Shown in pieces: positions 34,801-46,468 of a DNA stretch of 64,000 bases. A model generated the notes under the pieces. The model ran no database searches. It was given only the letters and a program-made list of their open reading frames with translations, and was not told the origin of the DNA. The stretch comes from Notamacropus eugenii (taxonomy: Eukaryota > Chordata > Mammalia > Diprotodontia > Macropodidae), in contig NC_092875.1 of the NCBI RefSeq assembly GCF_028372415.1, positions 229,437,136 to 229,501,135 on the forward strand. The letters run 5' to 3'. Position 1 is the first letter of the stretch; each line of letters starts with the position of its first letter. Both the position numbers and the translations under genes were made by a program.

Positions 34801-37085
34801 AACTCAAATTAATTTTTTTCAATGGATGAAAATCTACCTTCTCTCCCCCTCACTTCTGCCCCCTCTCCTAATTATTCTTTGAAAAGAAAGGAAAAACAAA
34901 ACCCTTGCAACAAATATGCATAGGCAAGCAAAATAAATTCTTGCATGGGTCATGTCAAAAAAATATGTGCTTTGGTCTGAGTGCATCATTTCTCTGTTAG
35001 GAGTGAGTAATATGTTTCATCATGAGTGCTCCGGAAAAGTGGTTGGTCATTGTTGACCAGAGTTTCTGGCCCCTCTTTATAAGAATAGCAATATTGTTTT
35101 AAGATGAACTTTGAGCAACTAAGTCATTTTCACTATTATAAATATCCAGATAAACTACAAAGAACCTATGAAGGAAGATGCTATCCGCATACGATAAATA
35201 GTCATATGCCTAGAATTATTTTACATATCTATACATATACGTGTGCGTATATGTGTGTGCAGATACACACATATACACACATATTTGTGTTTTTGGTAGC
35301 CATCTCTAGGTGACGAGGAAAGAAAAAAAGGAAGAAGAAAATTACATGATAACTTTATTATATATTCAAAGGAACACTAAGTTGTACATAATAGATTTGT
35401 AGTTTCATGTGCAACCATCTTTTTTCTATTCTACTATGTTATGGAAATGCTTGTTTTATTTCTTAAGCTCAGAACAAAATAACTAAAATTAAAATTAAAA
35501 AGAAGGTGGTGAGAGAGGAGTGTACCCAGCACCAGTGTTCTGTTTGATTAAATCTGCTTCTGCTCACTTGTTCATCTTCTCTTTCTCACCCAGAGCCCAA
35601 TGACAACTTATCATTTTTTTCTTTCTAGTTAAACCTCTCTTCTTGACTCATTGTCCATTATTACAGTTTGTTTTGCTCAGGATAAATTCCTTCCTTGATT
35701 TCCCTTACTTCTCATTCCCAACTCTCCTTTATCTCCTTTTTATTTGTTTTTTTCTTAAGTGAAATACATTTCTGTGCCCAACTCTGTGTGTGTGTTGTGT
35801 TTGTCTATGTGTGTGAGTGTTCTTCCTTACTTTTACTATTCAACTGAAATGATATCTGTTCAAATGATATCTGTTCCCCCCAATTCCTTCCTCTTTGTGT
35901 ATTCTTCTACTTGCACATCCAAACTATGTGACATAATTTCTCTCACCTTTCCTCTCCACATCCCCCTCTCCATTAGTTCCTTTCACTCCTCTTTTCTTTT
36001 CTTCTTTTAAAAGCATCAAGACATAACAAAAACACTCCCAGGCTCTAATCTTATTAGACTCCCCTTACGTTCCCTGACAATGATGAGGTTCTGAAAAGAA
36101 GCATGTATCATCTCTTCATATTAGAGGGTAAACAGTCCATTCTTGTTTAGTCCCTTTTGAGTACTAGTTCACATTTATTTTTTTATGTTCCTCCTGTATT
36201 TGTATTTCAATGTTTTTACACAGTTTTGATTTTTTCATCAAGAATATATATAGAAATATATTTCATTAAAAGTGTATTTCTCTCTGTAAGAGATCATGCT
36301 CAGTTTTTCTGTATAAGTTATTCCCAGTCATTAGTCTAAGCTCCCATTTCCTTTTAGGTTATGACTACTAAATTCTGTGTCACTCTGGCCATGGCTCTTT
36401 GATACTTAAATTATTTCTTTATGGCAGCTTGCAGTATTTTTCTTTTACGGATTAGCTCTAGATTTTGATTATAATGTTCCTGGAAGATTTTATTTTGGAG
36501 TTTCTTTCAGGAGGTGACTGGTTTTGTTTTCATTTTGTCTTCTGGTTCTAAGAGATCTGGGAAGTTTTCTTTTAAGATTTCTTGAAATATGATAGGTAGG
36601 GTTTTTGAGTCATAGAATTCAGGTAGTCCAAAGAGTCTTACATTTTTTTTCCTCAATCTGATATCCAGGTTTTGATATGAGATATCTTAAGTATTCTTCT
36701 ATTTTTTTCCAGTCTTTTGACTAATATTTCTTTTTGTCTCATAGAGTTACTAATTTCTATTTGGTTCATTGTAATATTTTAATAACTCTTGGTAACTTTC
36801 AGTAAGTTATTTGGGTAAAATTTTGTACTTCCTTTGGTGAGTTAATTTTTTTCCAATTCTTTTTTTCAATAGCTCTCACTTCTTTTCCAACTATTTTTTC
36901 TAACACTCTCATTTAAATTAAGTTCTTTTAAAAAAAAAAACCCTCTGCTTCATCTCTTCCCGGAGTTCTAGTTGAATTTTATCCAAGATTTAATTTCTTT
37001 GAGGCTCTTAAAATAGATTTTTTGAAATCATTCCATTCTTCTAGGTTTGTATCCTGAATAGCCCTCTCACTGTAATAGCTGTTTA
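34800..37085 (-). mobile_element. L1/HAL1-type element with ORF1 remnant, reverse orientation
   Basis: The 3' UTR (34810-35060) matches the neighbour at 34300. The 36400-36640 part, on the reverse strand, is an ORF1p-like domain with a FQEILKENFPDLLEPED-like order, followed upstream by coiled-coil-like DNA to about 37080. ORF2 between them is absent, as in HAL1. The element is interrupted at about 35100-35525 by sense-strand DNA resembling an L1 3' end. Both ends are uncertain. Confidence 0.55.
35100..35525 (+). mobile_element. Sense L1 3'-end-like insert
   Basis: Blocks aagatgaactttgagcaactaag, cattttcactattataaatatcc, gaaggaagatgctatccgcat, then a (TA/CA)n run and a tagccatctctag block, with ctattctactatgttatg...aatgcttgtttta near the end, form an L1 3' UTR-like order. 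A relative of the last part occurs at 54480-54610. Confidence 0.5.
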
Positions 37086-37129
37086 TGATAGAATATTTTT
37101 TGGTCACTCATTTTTCTAGCTTTACTTCT

Positions 37130-39600
37130 TGGCTTTTAACTTCTTGTCTTAGGGTCAGGGTCAGATTCAGCTACTACTGTTTTTTTCTGTACTTACCCCA
37201 TAGCACACAGCCTAGGGCCAGTGTCCATTCCTTGCCCAGAATGCAACTCCTAAGTCTTATCCTGTCAGGTGATCTTCAGAATCTTTCTAAGACAATTCAG
37301 ATGGAAGTGATTCAGTTTCCTAGCATGGCGTTGGTAGACTGTCCAGGTTTCACAGACATACAACAATGAAGTCAGCACAATGACTCTGTAGACCTTCAGT
37401 TTGTAGTCAGTCTAACAGTTCTTCTCACCCACACTTTCCTTCAGAGCCTCCCAAACACTGAGCTAGTTCTGGCAATGTGTATGTCTACCTCATTATCAAT
37501 GTGTACATCCCTAGAAAGTATACCACCAAAGTAAATGAACTTATACACAGTTTTCAAAACTTCATTTGCTGTAACTGATGGTTCCATGTACAGATGGTGT
37601 GGTATTGGCTGATGGAGCACCTGTGTTTTCTTGGTGTTAATTGTTAGGCCAAAATTAGCCCAAGCAGCAGAGAAACAACCCATGCTTGGTTGCATCTCAT
37701 CTTCAGAGGCTGCATTGAGTGCACAATCATCTGCAAAAACTCCAAAAAACCAAAAACATGCACCAACACTCCCTTTACTTTGGTTTTGGCTTGTGGCCTT
37801 TTCAAGCCGAAGAATTTACAATCAGTGTAATAGATGAACTTGATGCAGTGTTTGTCCTCCTTGAAGGCATTTGACAACAAGGCTGAAAATATGCTTTTTA
37901 AAAAGATTTATAAAAGCTGTCATTTTATTAGGTGGCTTTCCATTTATTATAGGTCATTTTATATCTCACAAAATAAGCAGTGAGTTCTGTAGCATAGTAT
38001 GCTTATATAGCAGAGGTCCTTTTTATCCTCGAACATGAGGCATTCTCCTCTATTCAATTTATTTCCATTTTCATGGAAAAGCAGCACAAAGTGTACCTTG
38101 GCAACAAAACTGAACCACTTCTGTACTGTTACTTTTTCATGAGGTGGGACCATCCGTGTTGTTTACATGCAAATTTCCTTGGTGCTCATGGGTCACTTTG
38201 TGAGCTAACCCCCTTGCTATTTTTCTTTCTTTTTCAAAACTATTTATTGTTAGTTTTCAATATTCACTTTTATGAGATTTTGAGTTCTAAATTTTTCCCC
38301 CTTCCTCTTTTTCCCTTCCCTGAAAACATCATTCTTAAAAAGCATAGGGGCAAGCACACAGCCTTGTTTCACTCCACTGGTAACTGGGAAAGCATGAGAG
38401 CATTATCTGTTATTTAGAACACTGGAAAGCATGCCATCATGAAATTATTGCACAATGCTGATGAACTTCTCTGGGCAACCAAATTTTGACATAATTTTTC
38501 GTAAGCCCTCATAACCGACTGTATCAAAGGTCTTGGTCAAATCTACAAATATTGTGTACAGACCTCTGTTCCACTCCTGGCATTTCTCCAAGAGTTGCTG
38601 GGCAACAAATACCATATCGACCATTCCTCAGTCCTTTCTGAAGTCACGCTGGCTTTCAGCTAGATGACCATCATCAAGATGAAGTATTAGTCTATTGAGG
38701 AGGACTCTGGCACAAATCTTGCCAGCAATGACTAACAGACAGACTCCCCTTGTGATTGTCATGGGACAATCTGTTTCCTTTACTTTTACAGAGATGAACA
38801 ATGGAGGCATCCTTGAACTCTTGGGGAATAACCTCCTCTTACCATATAACCCAGAAAATTTCAGTTGGTTTTTGTATGAACAATGGACCTTCCACCTTGT
38901 CTCAACTAGAATAAAATCAGTACCAGGTACTTTGCTACACAAAAGGAGCCTATTGGCCCTCAAAACCTCTTCTTCAGATGAAACTTCAGCTAGGAAGAGA
39001 CTGACTTCAAATTGAAGTAAATGGTCAATGACTTCAGCATTGATTTTTGATGGTCTGTTGAGAATATCGTGGAAGTGTTCAGCCCATCTTTCTAGGATCA
39101 TGTCCTTATTACTCAATGTGGCTCCATCAGCACTGAGTAGTTTAGATATACCATAGGTCTTTGGCCCATAAATAGCCTTCAGGGCATCATAAAAGTGTGT
39201 TGAATTGTTACTATCAGCATAAAACTGGATTTCATCCACCTTCTTTCAGGTTTATTGGATTTTGTGTTGTTTATAAGTGTGTGCACATTCCATGTACTGA
39301 TGATGAGTGGAATAGTCTTTGCAGAAGTTTTGGTACGTTATTTTGTGTTTCAACTACAAGGTGAGATTCCTGCTTGCCATTGTAATCAGGCCGCTATTGG
39401 GTAAGCAATTGGGTAAGCAAAATAAACCTTTCTAGCCCCTTCCTCACACCAGGAGGTGAGCAGTGCAATCCTTAAAAGTCTGCTTAGAAACCCAGGGGTT
39501 GCCAAATCCCAATGCTGTTTCCAGTGAGAAGATAACCCTGTGGCCTGGGCTGCCTGTGTGCAGGGTTGTGACTACAGATCCCAGTTTATCCATACCTGCT
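37130..39600 (-). mobile_element. RTE-clade LINE with endonuclease deletion
   Basis: On the reverse strand, 39340-39255 reads as the start of an RTE endonuclease (a STWNVHTLIN block). The sequence then jumps directly to DEIQFYADSNN...FYDALKAIYGPKT (39239 on), which normally follows the whole endonuclease domain. The reverse transcriptase follows (VDLTK.FDTV near 38530, GVKQGCVLAP-like near 38360, FADDCALNAAS with catalytic FADD at 37726-37737, FGLTINTKKTQVLHQP, and a [15 protein letters not shown] end). Two foreign pieces interrupt it: 37880-38215 (unassigned) and 38220-38345 (L1-type 3' UTR). 39600-39350 looks like its 5' UTR. Frameshifts are frequent. Confidence 0.85.
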
Positions 39601-39639
39601 GTCTCATCACTTGCCTGTCACCATAGAATTTTTAGATAG

Positions 39640-40115
39640 GTAAAAATGGTAAAATGATATGGGTGATGTCTTATGATTCTGGTGTAAGTTGGATTTAAGT
39701 GAGACAGAATTGCATGATGTTGTCAGCCTAACTCTCTCTTCCAGAGTCATCACATTCCAGTGGATGGACACAGTCAAGACTGCTGATGGTGGCTCCAGAT
39801 GCAGTGGGTGACCTTGACTTCTTCGATGTCTAACCAAGCTTTAAGTGCTTCACAGCACCTACTTCAACTGCCTTCATTGCCTTTGGAACAATTTATTCTT
39901 ATCCTTCCATTCCATCAGGGAGTCTTCGCATGTGTGGGGCAGTCACCTTCCAACTCACTGATGGGTTTGAGAGCCCTTGATTACCCTCAACCTGGTTTAA
40001 CCTGGCTGCCAAAATGGTTTATGGGGGTGTGTCTGTTTTACATGCTACAGCTTCTTGGAGCCACAGGTAGGAGTTTGGTGGATCAGGTGGACACCAAAGT
40101 GGGAAAGCATTCCTG
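39640..40115 (-). repeat. RTE-tailed interspersed repeat, copy D
   Basis: Its reverse complement aligns with 1910-2335 from the gaagctgtag start through ccaggttgagg, gctctcaaac...agtgagtt, gcttggttagacat and cactgcatc to the tail. It lies just upstream (in element orientation) of the RTE at 37130-39600. Whether it belongs to an RTE or is a separate insertion is unclear. Confidence 0.6.
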
Positions 40116-40269
40116 AAAAGGGCTCAGCAGTCCACACACTAAGAGTACTAGTCTTCCCTGAACACATCCTTCACTCTAGGAGCCTGAATATAACACCTCT
40201 GAAGAATTTATGAGAGGACATATATAATAGTCACCCAGGATGGAAAGGTAGGGATGGAGTGCAATCTAT

Positions 40270-40910
40270 ACATATGGAGGCATTATTTTGATAGATGATG
40301 CATATCCATCAAATCACTAAAGTTTCTTCTCTCTCCCTCCCCTCCTTTGACATCTATTACAGATTATCAGTTAGTTCCCACTTTTCTGATTTATAGTGGA
40401 AAATGCTCAAGGGTAGAGGAACTAAAATTCTGGTTCATCATCAAGAACAGGAGAGATAGTACATCTGTGATGGAGGGGCATATAACCCTCAAGCCAATAA
40501 CATGTTAGGCTAGCTGGGAAAAAATATAACAGGGGACTGGAATCCCACCCTTATTAGTATTTACAGCATTATCAGCTTAATGCAATCCCCAACATGGACT
40601 TCAGAGTATGTATAGGTAACCTATGACTGTTTCTGGTCTGCTTACCATATGATGGGGAAAGGAGTCTTGATTCTGAGCTAGAACTGAGTATGTGTATAAA
40701 AGGCCCAATGACTTGACCTTGTTCTCTTTCTTTGCCTGGATATGGTGGTGTGAAGAGAGAAGGATTGCTGTAAACATCTGGTTAAGAAAAGAAAGCAATA
40801 GAAATAATGAACGCCTCTCCCCACCCAAATGGACATGAAGCCGTGAGAAAATGACCCTCCTGTTGCTTTAGTCCCTGGCATGTCTATATTTTCTTGCCTT
40901 AGGTGAAGGA
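40270..40910 (+). repeat. LTR-like repeat family, copy 2, with TATA box
   Basis: It resembles 25870-26460 in the ordered blocks around ttagtatttacagcatta, ctgtttctggtctgcttaccatatgatgg and the tagaactgagt region. Here a clear TATAAAAGG is present at 40695-40703, supporting an LTR promoter. Ends are not fixed. Confidence 0.42.
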
Positions 40911-41514
40911 GTATCTGGAGATAGAACAGACTTGTCCTTCTTATAGGCCTTTTGAGCAACAAAAGTTCAAGAAAATAGCTAAAGGTCCAGAAACTAGTGT
41001 ACATGAAAGAGTGTGTGAGCAACCAAATTTATTCAACCAAGGAACAACAAGGAACCAGCCTAGCTTTGGATTGCTACCCTACCTCCCAACCCCTGCAGCC
41101 AAGATGGCTGCTCCAGTAAATACTGGGAAGTGTACTTGGGGTAAATGCTTTATAGCAACCACTTTATGTTTGAATACATTCTCTTCAGGGACCAAAGTTA
41201 TGTGGTAGAGAGTGTGAACCAAATTCAGAGGCAAGTTTATGCTTCTGTTTTTGGTATATCTTCTCATTAATTAGTCTGTTGTAAAAGTTAATTAATGTTC
41301 ATTGATGAAGAGATGCTAGTTACTGAGTTAATGAATGAATTAAAATGTACCTGTAACAAAACCTAGACAGTCTGTTTTTTCTGTGAAAACTTCTAAGTTC
41401 CAGAAGAAACTGAAGTGGCCTGGGATAGAAGAACTATATTTTATTTGCCAGTATGACACTATTTTCATTTAATTTTTCATTCATAATGTTTCCATGTAAT
41501 TTTCTCTTTTTTTT

Positions 41515-41765
41515 AGCTACAGATAGCTAGATGGTGCAATAGAGCAGAGATTTGGAGTCAGGAAGACCTGAATTCAAACCCGTCCTCAAGTACTTACTAG
41601 ATGTATGACCCTGGAAAAGTTGCTGCTACAACTGTAAAATGGGGATGATAACAGCACCTATCTCCTCCCAGGATTGTCATGAAGATAAAATGAGATAATA
41701 TTTGAAGCAGTTAGCACAGTGCCTATTCCATAGTGGGCACAATGTAAATGCCAGCTATTATTATT
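41515..41765 (+). repeat. MIR/Ther-type CORE-SINE with L2-like tail
   Basis: The order is tRNA-like head (agctagatggtgcaatagagc, ttggagtcaggaagacctgaattcaaac), core (cttactagatgtatgaccctgg, actgtaaaatggggatgataac) and L2-like tail (gcacagtgcctattccatagtgggcacaatgtaaatgc), then TTA repeats. Confidence 0.82.
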
Positions 41766-42369
41766 ATTTACTATATCTTTTTTTTAGATTTACTGTATCT
41801 TTGCTAGGTTTCTTTCACAGCATGACTCCAAACAACCTTCCCAGGTTAATTTAACCCTGTCCCCTTTGTTCATGTTCAAATCAAATGGGATTGGTAGTTG
41901 TTTCTCAGTCTAATCTTATAGCTTCCTGAGTCTGCCATTGGGATAGACCCCCATGCTAACCCCTTTCCTGGAATGTGGTCCCTACACATCTCTATTAATT
42001 GAAATTCTTTTTTTACAAGATCTTTTTTTACAAGATTTTTACAAGATAGTGTCAACTCTCTCTTGAAGTTTCTCTGAGTTTCCTATCTGAGAATGATCTC
42101 TACCATCACAAATGTATTATAATAATGTGTCTAGACTTCTAATTTGCCTTTATTACATTCTACTTTATATTATTCTTATAGGTTTATCTGTTTGATTTCC
42201 TTGATACCACATATAATTGTAAAATCCTTAAGGACAAGGACTATGCCATTTTTATCTTTATATACCTAAGACCTACCTGGTATTATGTTGAATAAGTTGA
42301 ATTAAATGAAAAGAACAGTTTATGTAGCATAAGTATCATTTCTTGGGATGATTAGAAGAATTCACAATT

Positions 42370-42530
42370 AAATTTGTTAACTATCAATTTTATTTGTATT
42401 TTCAAAAAACTCTTGGTTTTATCACTTAAATTTTTACTTCCTATTTTACTAACTTCTGCCCTGATCTTAAGATGTTTTCCCTTTTCCTGTTTTCCTTATT
42501 GTTTTTCCTTGTTCTTGCTCTAATTTCTTT
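42370..42530 (-). mobile_element. Old L1 ORF2 fragment, left part of a nested stack
   Basis: The plus-strand order ttttcaaaaaactcttggttttatcac, ttactaacttctgccctgatctt and gctctaatttctt is the antisense of an L1 ORF2 stretch. The same L1 seems to resume at 44440-44720 (gtaatctattactgctttttac). The elements at 42547-43502 and 43522-44439 interrupt it. Confidence 0.58.
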
Positions 42531-42546
42531 AAATATAGGCTAATCT

Positions 42547-43502
42547 TCTTAGAAATTATTTATTTTTAGCTTTCAATATTCCTTTCATAAGCTTTTGAGT
42601 TTTCAATTTTCTCCCTCTTTCTTCCCTCCTCCTTCCCCAGGATGGCATGCAATCTGATATAGGCTCTACACATACATTCAAATTAAACATATTTTTACAT
42701 TAATTATGTTGTAAAGAAGTATTAGAACCAATGAGAAGAGCCATGAGAAAGAAAAAGCAAAAGAGAAAAAGAGATCAAATAGTAAGTTTCTATCTGTGTT
42801 CAGACTCCAAAATTCTTTCTCTGAGTGTGGATAGCATTTTTCATCATGAGTCTTTTGGAATTGTCTTAGATCCTTGCATTGCTGAGAAGAGCTAAGTCTA
42901 TCAAGTTCAGTCATTGAACAATGTGGCTGTTACTGTGTACAATGTTCTCCTGGTTCTGCTAATTTCACTCGGCATCAGTTCATATAAGTCTTTCCAGGTT
43001 TTTCTGAAGTCTGCCTGCTCATCATTTCTTATGGAACAACAGTATTCCATTACATTCATATACCACAACTTATTCAGCCATTCCCTAATTGATGGGCATC
43101 TCAATTTTCAATTCTTGGCCACCACAAAAAGAACTACTATAAATATTTTTGTACTTGTGGGCCCTTTTTCCATTTTTATGATCTCCTTAGGATACAGACC
43201 TAATAATAGTATTATTGGATCAAAGGGTATGCACAGTTTTATAGCCCTTTGGACATAGTTCCAAATTACTCTCCAGAAAGGTTTGATCGGTTCACAAGTC
43301 CACCAACAGTGCACTAGTGTTCCAATTTTCCCATCTTTTTCAACATTTATCATTTTCATTTTTTTTTGTCGTGTTAGCCAATCCAATAGGTATGATGCGG
43401 AACTTCAGAGCTGTTTTGATTTCCATTTCTCTAATCAATAGTGATTTAGAGTATTTTTTCATGACTATAGATAGCTTTAATTTCTTCATGTGAAAACTGT
43501 CT
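42547..43502 (-). mobile_element. 5'-truncated L1 with target-site duplication
   Basis: This is the clearest L1 insertion in the window. 3' UTR blocks (gataggctctacacat, tgttgtaaagaagtattagaacc, tctttctctgagtgtgg) are followed, on the reverse strand, by ORF2 C-terminal frames at 43104-42907 and 43386-43108 (HCWWTCEPIKPFW, LLGLYPKEIIKM, NKLWYMNVMEY blocks). A 16-bp sequence flanks it, aaatataggctaatct at 42531-42546 and aaatacaggctaatct at 43503-43518, with one mismatch. The copy is about 956 bp and truncated 5'. Confidence 0.9.
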
Positions 43503-43521
43503 AAATACAGGCTAATCTGAA

Positions 43522-44439
43522 TGTAACACCAATTACCTTGGATCCCCCTGGTCTCAAGGCCAGATATGTTACATTTTACGCCCTACTCTAGGTTCTTCAG
43601 TAGCCTTAGTAGGGATTGGGAGATGTCTAGGCTATCTGCCTAGAGGTTGAGACCAAACTAAGAAATATTTTCAATAACATAATGCATATATTTTGAGATC
43701 TCTGTAAATGACCCCAGCACCCACCAAAGATTTTCCCTTAAGGGTGAATTGGGTCCCTTTCACCTCAGTTCTATTTAATCAGTAACAGCTAGATTAACTT
43801 TTACAAAGAAATAATATACAAAAGGTATAATAACAAACATACAAATTTATTCTACGACAAGTAGGGCTTAATCTCCCTCTCCCTTGCACCACTTTCCCCT
43901 CTGAGAAGGGGTTAAATTTGTAGTTTATTTCAATTCCTATAGAGCATAGCCTTAAGTTCCAAGTCTAAAACCCTACATTGGGCCCAGGTTCCAGACACCC
44001 TGACTTCTCTGGACTTTTCTGCTGGGCTGGTTGGCTGCAACATCCTACCTAGAATCCTGCCTTCAAGGTCACCATAGCTCAAAATTCCAGATCTAATGGG
44101 GATCACCACAGGCATCTGAAACTAAGAAGGACAAATGAAACAGAACAGAGACCCCAGACTCATTTTTTTGGAACCAGGGTAAAACAGCAAAAGGGAAAGA
44201 AGATATTACCTTCCCAGTTCAGTTCACAACCTATGCTCTAAGGAAACAGTATGTGATCCTTACCCTCTGGATTCAGCAAGAAAGAGAGATTGTCCCAGTC
44301 TAGAAATTTTAAGAGTTCAGCCTGTTCTGGCTACACAACCAGTCAAAGGAGGCTGCTCCCACCCATGTGGTAGGGAATGCAGAGAAGCATGATGCCACCA
44401 TGTTAGGTGTTCTGGTCATGTGCTAACGTCTTTATTACA
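43522..44439 (-). mobile_element. LTR-like insert in old L1
   Basis: The segment starts TGTAAC and ends TTACA, and the old L1 continues directly after it. A reverse-strand AATAAA (tttatt near 43844-43849) fits an antisense LTR. No target duplication is evident because another insertion adjoins the left side. It is long (about 0.9 kb) for a solo LTR, so it may be composite. Confidence 0.42.
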
Positions 44440-44720
44440 TTCTTTCCCCATTTTCTTATTATTATAGACGTTCAGAACCACAAACTTGGTTTTGACTATT
44501 TCTTTGGCAGTATTCCACAGATGATGATATACACTATGTTCTTATCTTTGATGTAATCTATTACTGCTTTTTACTATTTTCTTTCTCCCAAATACTATTT
44601 AATAAATCTTCTGACCCATACCTTTTATCTATGTCACTATCACGTACGTTTAGTTTTATTGTTGTATATAAAACATCTGCCTTTCTAAAGTTACTTAGAA
44701 CTGCTCTGTAACCAAATTTT
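44440..44720 (-). mobile_element. Old L1 ORF2 fragment, right part of the nested stack
   Basis: The antisense L1 order (aaacttggttttgactatttctttgg, ctttgatgtaatctattactgc, ttctgacccataccttttatc) continues the fragment at 42370-42530. Confidence 0.58.
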
Positions 44721-44721
44721 T

Positions 44722-44965
44722 GTTCAGTCATTTTTTCAGTCATATCCAACTCTACTTGATCCCATTTGGGGTTTTCTTGGCAAAGATACTTGAGTGTTTT
44801 GCCATTTCTGTCTCCAACTCATTTTACAGATGAGGAAAATGGGATAAACTGGGTTAAGTGTTTTGCTCAGGGTCACACAGCTTGCAAGTGTCTGAGGCCA
44901 GATTTGAACTCATCAGGATGAGTCCTCCTGACTCTAAGCCAGGCACTCTGCCCAGGATCATGGCT
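44722..44965 (-). repeat. Mar-1 CORE-SINE with BovB-like tail
   Basis: The plus strand begins with the reverse complement of the BovB-type tail (tgttcagtcat, then cagtcatatccaactc) and continues with ggggttttcttggcaaagatac, the core ctcattttacagatgaggaaaatggg, ggtcacacagcttgcaagtgtctgaggccagatttgaactc and the tRNA-like head at the high-coordinate end. This is the marsupial Mar-1 arrangement, nearly full length. Confidence 0.85.
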
Positions 44966-45009
44966 ACATGATCAATTTTTGTAAAAATTCAGTTGCCCAT
45001 TTAGGCAGA

Positions 45010-45440
45010 GATCCCATTGGTAGGCATATACTATACGGCAATCAAAGGCAGAAAGAAAGGTCACATACTCCAAAATGATCATAATAGCACTTTTTGTGAA
45101 AACAAAGAATTGGAAGCAAAATAGGGACATTTTGAATGACTAAACAAATTGTGGTATAGGTTTGTGATGGAATATTGCTGTTCCATAAGAAAATATGATT
45201 ATGAAGAATTCAGAGAAGTATGGGGAAATGTACGGGAAAAATGATTTAGAATGAAATTAGGAAAAACAGGAGAGCAATATACACGATGATGACAACAATA
45301 TAAATAAAAAGAACAACCAATGCAGTGTAATTATAATGATTGAACTAAGTCCTGGAGAAAATTAAGAAAATTGCATCTCTTTCCCTCTTTTATAGAGGTG
45401 AAGGACTTATATGTTTAGAACACAGTTTAAGTTCCAATTA
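45010..45440 (+). mobile_element. L1 ORF2 end and 3' UTR, sense orientation
   Basis: The plus strand reads through blocks of the ORF2 C-terminus: gcactttttgtgaaaacaaagaattggaagcaaaat, aaacaaattgtggtat, gatggaatattgctgttccataag, aattcagagaagtatgg, then ataaaaagaacaacc and a 3' UTR-like ctctttccctcttttatagaggtgaagg. It faces the antisense L1 pieces at 42-44.7 kb. Confidence 0.68.
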
Positions 45441-45752
45441 ATTCTAGTTCACATAATGAATCCCATAAGTGTTCCCATTATTCAAGTCTCACTATTTGAG
45501 ATTATAATTAGATATAAAATAGAGTGACTGATTCCAACCCAGTGGAAATTTACAATTAAATTTTTATTGTTTTTTTTTAAATTTGCTTATTAACAAAATT
45601 TTTGATTCAAGTTTATTATGAAGTAATTTATTGATGAAAAAATTATGAATTATTATGAAAAAATTTATTATGAAATCATAAGACAGAGTCTTGGTCCAGT
45701 CACTGACTATCTACCTCCACCATCACTCATTCTATATACAGAATGCTCAGTC

Positions 45753-46468
45753 ATGGAAGAAAAATGAACTGGTGCAAAAGGTCAAATTGACTGAGCAGCC
45801 TAAAAGATATGATGACATGGCAGCCTGCACAAAGTCTATTACTAAGCAAGCAGGTACATTATCCAGTAAGGAGAGGAATCTTCTCTCTGCTGCTTCTGTA
45901 GGAGCCTCAAGGTCATCCTGGAGGACTGTTTCAAGTATTGAGCAAAAGATGGAAGACGATGAAAAAAAAACAGCAGATGGTCCAAGAAAATAGAGAGAAA
46001 ACTGAGACCAAACTAGGAGATATTTGCAATGATGTAATGACTCTTGGAAAAGCTCCCGATTCTTAATGCTTCACAAGCAGAAAGCAATTTTTCTATTTGA
46101 AAATGAAAGGACATTATTACCATTATTTGGCTGAGTTTGTTGCTGTTGATGACAAGAAAGGAATATTGACTCAATCACAACAAGCATATCAAAAAGCATT
46201 TGAAATCTGCGAAAAGGAGAACCAACTAACATATCCTATAAGGCTGCACCTGCCCCTGAACTTCTCTGCATTCTATTATGAGATCCTGAACTCTTCAGAG
46301 AAAGCTTGCTTCCTTGCAAAAGCTTCTGTTGAATCTCACACTGCACTTGATACATTAACTGAAGAATCATATGAAGTCCAAAGAAGAATCATAGACTTAT
46401 AACTCGAAACATGGACATGGGACATTCAAAGAAATAAAGCTGAAGCTGGAGAGGGAGGGGAGAATTAA
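45753..46468 (+). pseudogene. YWHAZ: Processed pseudogene of 14-3-3 zeta
   Basis: The sequence reads as an intronless copy of a 14-3-3 protein, a phosphoserine-binding dimeric adaptor. Recognisable blocks are [55 protein letters not shown] and [12 protein letters not shown], ending in an EAGEGGEN-type C-terminus that points to zeta over the other isoforms. One extra base right after the ATG at 45753 puts the start out of frame. A further frame change lies between about 45975 and 46097, with stops there. A TAA at 46400-46402 precedes the expected TAA at 46466-46468 in the same frame. No product is likely. Confidence 0.93.

Noticed and set aside
38073..38417. A 114-codon plus-strand frame within the RTE element
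   Set aside because: It spans two unrelated inserts and RTE antisense DNA, so it cannot be one gene.
44722..44965. tRNA gene in the head of the SINE
   Set aside because: The tRNA-related head belongs to a Mar-1 SINE, is diverged and is followed by CORE sequence. The same holds for the MIR/Ther copies.
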